Assembly (NCBI GenBank): GCA_002354635.1
Contig: DELZ01000004.1
Coordinates: 509,878 to 573,877, forward strand
Origin: Sphingomonadales bacterium UBA2683
Lineage (GTDB): Bacteria > Pseudomonadota > Alphaproteobacteria > Sphingomonadales > Sphingomonadaceae
Length of the DNA stretch: 64,000 nucleotides
Direction: 5' to 3'
Within the stretch, counting starts at the first letter, position 1. Every line of letters starts with the position of its first letter. The notes below the pieces were generated by a model. The model was not told where the DNA came from, did no database searches, and worked only from the letters and a program-made list of their open reading frames with translations. The translations under genes and the position numbers were made by a program. Below are positions 59,914 through 64,000 of the stretch, piece after piece.

Positions 59914-61062
59914 ATGCAGGATTATAGCGACATACGCGAGGAAGTTGCCAAGCTATGCCAGAAATTTCCCGGCGAATATTGGCGCGCTCGCGACAAGGCG
60001 CGCGAATATCCGAGCGAATTTGTCGCCGCTCTCGGCGAGGCCGGATATCTTGCGGCGCTGATCCCCGAAGAATTTGGCGGCGCCGGATTGCCGATTTCGG
60101 CAGCGGCAGCGATCCTCGAGGAAATCCAGGCGCAAGGCTGCAACGGCGGCGCGGTGCACGCGCAAATGTATATCATGGGCACGATGCTGCGCCACGGGTC
60201 GGAAGAGCAGAAGTCAAAATATCTGCCCAAAATCGCTACCGGCGAACTGCGCCTGCAGGCTTTCGGCGTGACCGAACCGACCAGTGGCACCGACACGCTG
60301 GCGCTGAAGACCGTCGCCAAGCGTGACGGGGATGACTATGTCATCAACGGCCAGAAATTATGGACCAGTCGCGCCGAACATAGCGATCTGATGCTGTTGC
60401 TTGCCCGCACCACACCGCGGGATCAGGTGAGCAAGCGCACCGCCGGCCTGTCGGTGTTTCTCGTCGACATGAATGCGGCATTGGGCAACGGCCTGACCAT
60501 CCGGCCGATTGAAACGATGATGAACCACAGCACCACCGAGTTGTTCTTCGACAATATGCGGGTGCCGGCGGCCAATCTGATCGGCGAGGAAGGCAATGGC
60601 TTTCGCTATATTCTTTCCGGCATGAACGCCGAGCGGCTGCTGATCGCGGCGGAATGTATCGGCGATGCCAAATGGTTCATCGAGAAGGCCACCGCCTATG
60701 CCAAGGAGCGTGTGCTGTTCGACCGCCCGATCGGACAGAACCAGGGCGTTCAGTTCCCGATTGCCCGGGCCTATGCACAGATGCGCGCCGCCGAACTGCT
60801 GGTCCACGAAGGCTTGCGCAAATATGAAGCGGGCGAGAATTGCGGCGAGGAGGCCAATATGGCGAAAATGCTCGCCGCCGAGGCCAGCTGGGCGGCCGGC
60901 GAGGCCTGCGTCCAGACCCATGGCGGCTTCGGCTTTGCCGCCGAATATGATGTCGAACGCAAGTTCCGCGAAACCCGGCTTTATCAGGTCGCGCCGATCA
61001 GCACCAACATGATCCTGTCTTATGTCGCGGAACATGTGTTGGGCCTGCCGCGGAGCTATTGA
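59914..61062 (+). CDS. Acyl-CoA dehydrogenase
   Basis: A 382-residue FAD enzyme: F-G-V-T-E-P-T-S-G-T-D-T for FAD/substrate binding, K-L-W-T-S-R-A-E after it, and the catalytic-Glu region T-H-G-G-F-G-F-A-A-E-Y-D-V-E-R. The ATG at 59914 has AGGGGA upstream; a frame opening at 59854 would add 20 residues without support. It overlaps the next gene by one base (TGATG), and the pair looks like a short catabolic operon. Substrate cannot be read from sequence. Confidence 0.93.
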   Translation: MQDYSDIREEVAKLCQKFPGEYWRARDKAREYPSEFVAALGEAGYLAALIPEEFGGAGLPISAAAAILEEIQAQGCNGGAVHAQMYIMGTMLRHGSEEQKSKYLPKIATGELRLQAFGVTEPTSGTDTLALKTVAKRDGDDYVINGQKLWTSRAEHSDLMLLLARTTPRDQVSKRTAGLSVFLVDMNAALGNGLTIRPIETMMNHSTTELFFDNMRVPAANLIGEEGNGFRYILSGMNAERLLIAAECIGDAKWFIEKATAYAKERVLFDRPIGQNQGVQFPIARAYAQMRAAELLVHEGLRKYEAGENCGEEANMAKMLAAEASWAAGEACVQTHGGFGFAAEYDVERKFRETRLYQVAPISTNMILSYVAEHVLGLPRSY

Positions 61063-61895
61063 TGAGCGCGTGGGCAGACTGGATCGGCAAGAGCGAAACT
61101 CGCAGTGATGTCATTACGCCGGGGCTGTTGGAGCGGTTTTGCGCCACTCTGGACATGCCGGTCACCGGAGACATTCCGCAAGGCCTGCACTGGTGCCTCG
61201 GCCTGCCCGATGCAGCGACAGCAGATCTCGGAGCCGATGGCCATCCCGCCAGGGGCGGTTTCCTGCCGCCGATTCCCCTGCCCCGCCGGATGTGGGCCTC
61301 GAGCAATCTTTCTTTCGGCCATCCGCTGCAAATAGGCGATGCGATATCGCGCATTTCGACCATCGCCTCGATCGAGGAAAAGGCCGGCAAGTCCGGTGAT
61401 CTGGCATTTGTCGGCATCGATCATGAAACCAGCGTGGCGGGCCGGCTTGCGATCAGGGAAAGGCAGAATATTGTCTACCGGGAGCCCGCCGCAACTGCCG
61501 CTGCTACCCGGCCAGACGGCACGGAAACAGCCGACCTCAGCGAGTGGGACTGGCAGCGGCGCTTCAAACCTTCCGAGCCCTTGCTATTCCGCTATTCGGC
61601 CCTGACTTTCAACAGTCACCGCATCCACTATGACCGGCCCTATGCAGTACAGGAAGAAGGCTATCCAGAGCTTGTCGTGCAGGGACCGCTGATGGCGACA
61701 TTGTTGCTGAACCGCGCCGCAGGCGAACTGGGCGCAGACAGGTTGTCGAGCTTTTCCTTCCGGGGACAGGCGCCCGCCTTTGCCGACGACGCGTTAACGC
61801 TCGTCGGCAGACGCAATGGCGAGGGTATGGAGATGGCCGTCCTGAGTGATCGCGGCAACAAGATCATGGCCGCTCAAGCGACGGTCAGGGATTGA
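61062..61895 (+). CDS. FAS1-like/mesaconyl-CoA hydratase-type dehydratase
   Basis: A 277-residue double hot-dog protein of the HTD2/mesaconyl-C4-CoA hydratase type. The C-terminal half shows the hydratase motif F-N-S-H-R-I-H-Y-D-R-P-Y-A, and the N-terminal half ends in a P-R-R-M-W-A-S-S segment found in the family. It would hydrate an enoyl-CoA made by the co-transcribed acyl-CoA dehydrogenase. Start ATG 61062 overlaps the previous stop. Confidence 0.85.
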   Translation: MSAWADWIGKSETRSDVITPGLLERFCATLDMPVTGDIPQGLHWCLGLPDAATADLGADGHPARGGFLPPIPLPRRMWASSNLSFGHPLQIGDAISRISTIASIEEKAGKSGDLAFVGIDHETSVAGRLAIRERQNIVYREPAATAAATRPDGTETADLSEWDWQRRFKPSEPLLFRYSALTFNSHRIHYDRPYAVQEEGYPELVVQGPLMATLLLNRAAGELGADRLSSFSFRGQAPAFADDALTLVGRRNGEGMEMAVLSDRGNKIMAAQATVRD

Positions 61896-61917
61896 TATTT
61901 GGAACAGCGAAAATGAA

Positions 61918-61954
61918 AAGCCCGGAGACTGCGGATCACGCGGCCACCGGGCTT
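61918..61954. terminator. Bidirectional terminator between the dehydratase gene and katG
   Basis: AAGCCCGG (61918-61925) and CCGGGCTT (61947-61954) form a perfect stem between convergent genes. The flanking A/T content is modest. Confidence 0.65.
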
Positions 61955-61973
61955 ACCAATATCCAGAAATGAC

Positions 61974-64000
61974 CTAGAAGCGGTCGGCGTTCATCACCTT
62001 GTTCCAGGCTGCAGCGAAGTCGTCGACAAACTTCTGGTCCGCATCAGCCGAGGCATAGACTTCGGAGACTGCGCGCAATTCCGAGTTTGATCCGAAGATC
62101 AAATCGACCGGTGTCGCCGTCCACACCAGCTTGCCGGTGTCGCGATTGTGGCCTTCATACAATCCCGGTTCGGTGTCCGACTTTTTCCATTGCGTTTTCA
62201 TGTCGAGCAGGTTGACGAAAAAGTCATTGCTGAGCTGTCCGGGCGTTTTGGTAAACACACCGTTTGACGACTGGCCCGCATTGGCATCAAGCGTGCGCAG
62301 CCCGCCCACCAGCACCGTCATTTCCGGTACAGTCAGATCAAGCATATCCGCCTTGTCAACCAGCGCCGAGGCAGGATCAAGATCGGCCCCCGATGCATAA
62401 TAGTTGCGGAAGCCGTCGGCCTTGGGTTCCAGATAGGCAAAGGATGCCGGATCGGTCTGCTCCTGGCTGGCGTCGACACGTCCGGGCGTGAACGGCAGGC
62501 TGACCCTGTGTCCGGCCTTGTCCGCTGCCTGCTCGATCGCCGTATTGCCACCGAGGACGATCAGATCGGCGAGCGAAACCCGCTTGCCGCCTGCAGCACT
62601 CTTGTTGAAATCCTTCCGGATGGTCTCCATTTTCCCGATAACCTTGGTCAGTTCCGCCTTGTCGTTGACCGACCAGTCCCGTTGCGGAGCGAGCCGCAGC
62701 CGCGCCCCGTTGGCACCACCACGCATGTCGGTGCTGCGGAATGTCGAGGCCGAGGCCCATGCGGTACGAACCAGTTCCGGGGTGGTCAGTCCGGAAGCCA
62801 GAATTTTCGCCTTGAGTTGAGCCACATCGGCATCGCCAATCATCGCATAGTCGGCTGCGGGAAGCGGGTCCTGCCAGGTGAAGGTCTGGCTGGGCGAATC
62901 CGCCCCGAGATAACGGACGGAGGGACCAAGGTCGCGATGCGTCAGCTTGAACCATGCGCGGGCAAAGGCCGCCGCAAATTCATCGGGATTTTTATGCCAA
63001 TGCTCGGCAATCTTGCGGAAGCCGGGATCCTCCTTGACCGCAATATCGGTAGTGAACATGATCGGCGCATGGGTCTTGCCCGGGATATGGGCGTCGGGAA
63101 CCATATTGGCCGCATTCGGGTCAGTCGGGATCCATTGGGTCGCGCCAGCTGGACTTTTCGCCTTGACCCATTCAAAACCGAACAGATTGTCGAGATATTG
63201 GTTGGTGAAGGCAATCGGATTGGCCGACCATGCCCCTTCCAGCCCGCTGGTAATAGTGTCCTCGGCATTGCCCTTGCCACATTTATTGGCCCAACCCATG
63301 CCTTGCGCTTCGATACCGGCAGCGGATGGCTCCGCCCCCATGCATTCTTCTGGCTTGTGAGCACCATGTGCTTTTCCGAACGTATGACCGCCAGCAATCA
63401 AAGCCAGCGTTTCCTCGTCGTTCATTGCCATGTTGCCAAAGGCGCGACGGATATCGGCAGCGGCCGAAAGCGGGTCGTGATTGCCGTTGGGTCCTTCCGG
63501 ATTGACGTAGATAAGTCCCATTTGCGTAGCAGCGAGCGAGCCTTTCAGATTGCCCTTCCCGTCGCGGCGGTTGTCGGCCAGCATCTTGGCTTCCGGACCC
63601 CAGAACACGAGATCCGGCTGCCATGCATCAACACGGCCGCCAGCAAACCCGATGGTCTTGAAACCCATGTCTTCGAGCGAGACGTTACCCGCCAGCACCA
63701 TCAGATCGCCCCAGGACAGCTTGCGACCGTATTTCTGCTTGATCGGCCAGACCAGGCGGCGCGCCTTGTCGAGACTGACATTGTCGGGCCATGAATTGAG
63801 CGGTTCGAAACGCTGTTCTCCGCCGTCGGAACCGCCGCGTCCGTCGCCAACGCGATAAGTACCGGCACTGTGCCAGGCCATGCGGACGAAGAAGGGACCA
63901 TAATGTCCATAGTCTGCCGGCCACCAGTCCTGCGAAGTGGTCAGAACCTTGCGGATATCTTCTTTTACGGCAGCAAGATCGAGCGTCGCAAACTCTGCGG
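61974..64000 (-). CDS. katG: Catalase-peroxidase, N-terminus beyond the window
   Basis: The frame is open to the right edge, so the start lies outside. Visible are Q-D-W-W-P-A-D-Y-G-H-Y and the distal-haem motif V-R-M-A-W-H-S-A-G-T-Y-R (Arg, Trp, His). The Tyr of the Met-Tyr-Trp adduct is in I-Y-V-N-P-E-G-P and the proximal His in A-G-G-H-T-F-G-K-A-H-G. The second, catalytically silent duplicate domain is complete to the stop at 61974. It removes hydrogen peroxide. Confidence 0.97.
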   Translation of the reverse strand, partial: AEFATLDLAAVKEDIRKVLTTSQDWWPADYGHYGPFFVRMAWHSAGTYRVGDGRGGSDGGEQRFEPLNSWPDNVSLDKARRLVWPIKQKYGRKLSWGDLMVLAGNVSLEDMGFKTIGFAGGRVDAWQPDLVFWGPEAKMLADNRRDGKGNLKGSLAATQMGLIYVNPEGPNGNHDPLSAAADIRRAFGNMAMNDEETLALIAGGHTFGKAHGAHKPEECMGAEPSAAGIEAQGMGWANKCGKGNAEDTITSGLEGAWSANPIAFTNQYLDNLFGFEWVKAKSPAGATQWIPTDPNAANMVPDAHIPGKTHAPIMFTTDIAVKEDPGFRKIAEHWHKNPDEFAAAFARAWFKLTHRDLGPSVRYLGADSPSQTFTWQDPLPAADYAMIGDADVAQLKAKILASGLTTPELVRTAWASASTFRSTDMRGGANGARLRLAPQRDWSVNDKAELTKVIGKMETIRKDFNKSAAGGKRVSLADLIVLGGNTAIEQAADKAGHRVSLPFTPGRVDASQEQTDPASFAYLEPKADGFRNYYASGADLDPASALVDKADMLDLTVPEMTVLVGGLRTLDANAGQSSNGVFTKTPGQLSNDFFVNLLDMKTQWKKSDTEPGLYEGHNRDTGKLVWTATPVDLIFGSNSELRAVSEVYASADADQKFVDDFAAAWNKVMNADRF

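Noticed and set aside
62508..63794. Long + strand open frame opposite katG
   Set aside because: Pure antisense shadow of a conserved gene in GC-rich DNA; no ribosome site or domain.

Overview
The window is most likely from an alphaproteobacterium of the order Sphingomonadales (inferred from the gene families, the mating-module layout and the moderately high GC of the backbone; no rRNA gene is present to confirm it). Positions 1 to about 52576 are the right-hand part of an integrative and conjugative element (ICE). Positions from about 52577 to 64000 are chromosome. The boundary is a 3'-terminal tRNA fragment (52545-52576) beside a tyrosine integrase gene. The fragment has no 5' tRNA half to its left, so the intact tRNA and the other ICE end must lie left of the window.

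ICE layout. (1) 1-13781: tightly overlapping F-type mating-pair genes on the + strand, traV (partial), traC, a small membrane gene, trbI, an S26 peptidase, traW, traU, trbC, traN, traF, traH and traG. (2) 13782-22956: AT-richer cargo, mostly on the - strand. It holds an SNase-like protein, a His-Xaa-Ser (Hxs) radical-SAM peptide-maturation cassette (hxsB, hxsC, hxsA and a membrane protein) whose last gene is a lipid-anchored di-haem peroxidase, and a large helicase with a nuclease-like C-terminus. (3) 23081-24023: a divergent regulatory pair with palindromic operators (S24 peptidase-type repressor). (4) 24045-29581: MobF relaxase TraI, coupling protein TraD and a ribbon-helix-helix accessory protein, followed by a candidate oriT near 29.7-29.85 kb. 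(5) 30-50 kb: a region that fits the definition of a leading region. Most genes point left towards oriT (ssb, DUF2493, RES/Xre toxin-antitoxin, ArdC-N chimera, ParB-like, strawberry-notch helicase/methylase, CHC2/Toprim primase), and several are preceded by large inverted-repeat structures. + strand cargo sits inside it (M48 protease operon, excalibur protein, a damaged pair of probable defence genes). (6) 50223-52576: lytic transglycosylase, a small DUF5818-like gene, integrase and attachment site.

Chromosomal side: glycerate 2-kinase, a frameshifted GntR regulator, an M24 peptidase, a serine hydrolase, the glutathione-dependent formaldehyde pair fghA-adhC, purU, an acyl-CoA dehydrogenase with a hot-dog-fold dehydratase, and a catalase-peroxidase katG cut by the right edge.

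The most interesting points are the translational coupling of an Hxs maturation cassette to a MauG/MbnH-type di-haem lipoprotein; the combination of a candidate nic site, gene polarity and large inverted repeats that together suggest single-stranded-DNA promoters in an ICE leading region; and a short purine-rich element repeated upstream of six leftward genes. All functional names are from motif recognition by eye; no database search was run.
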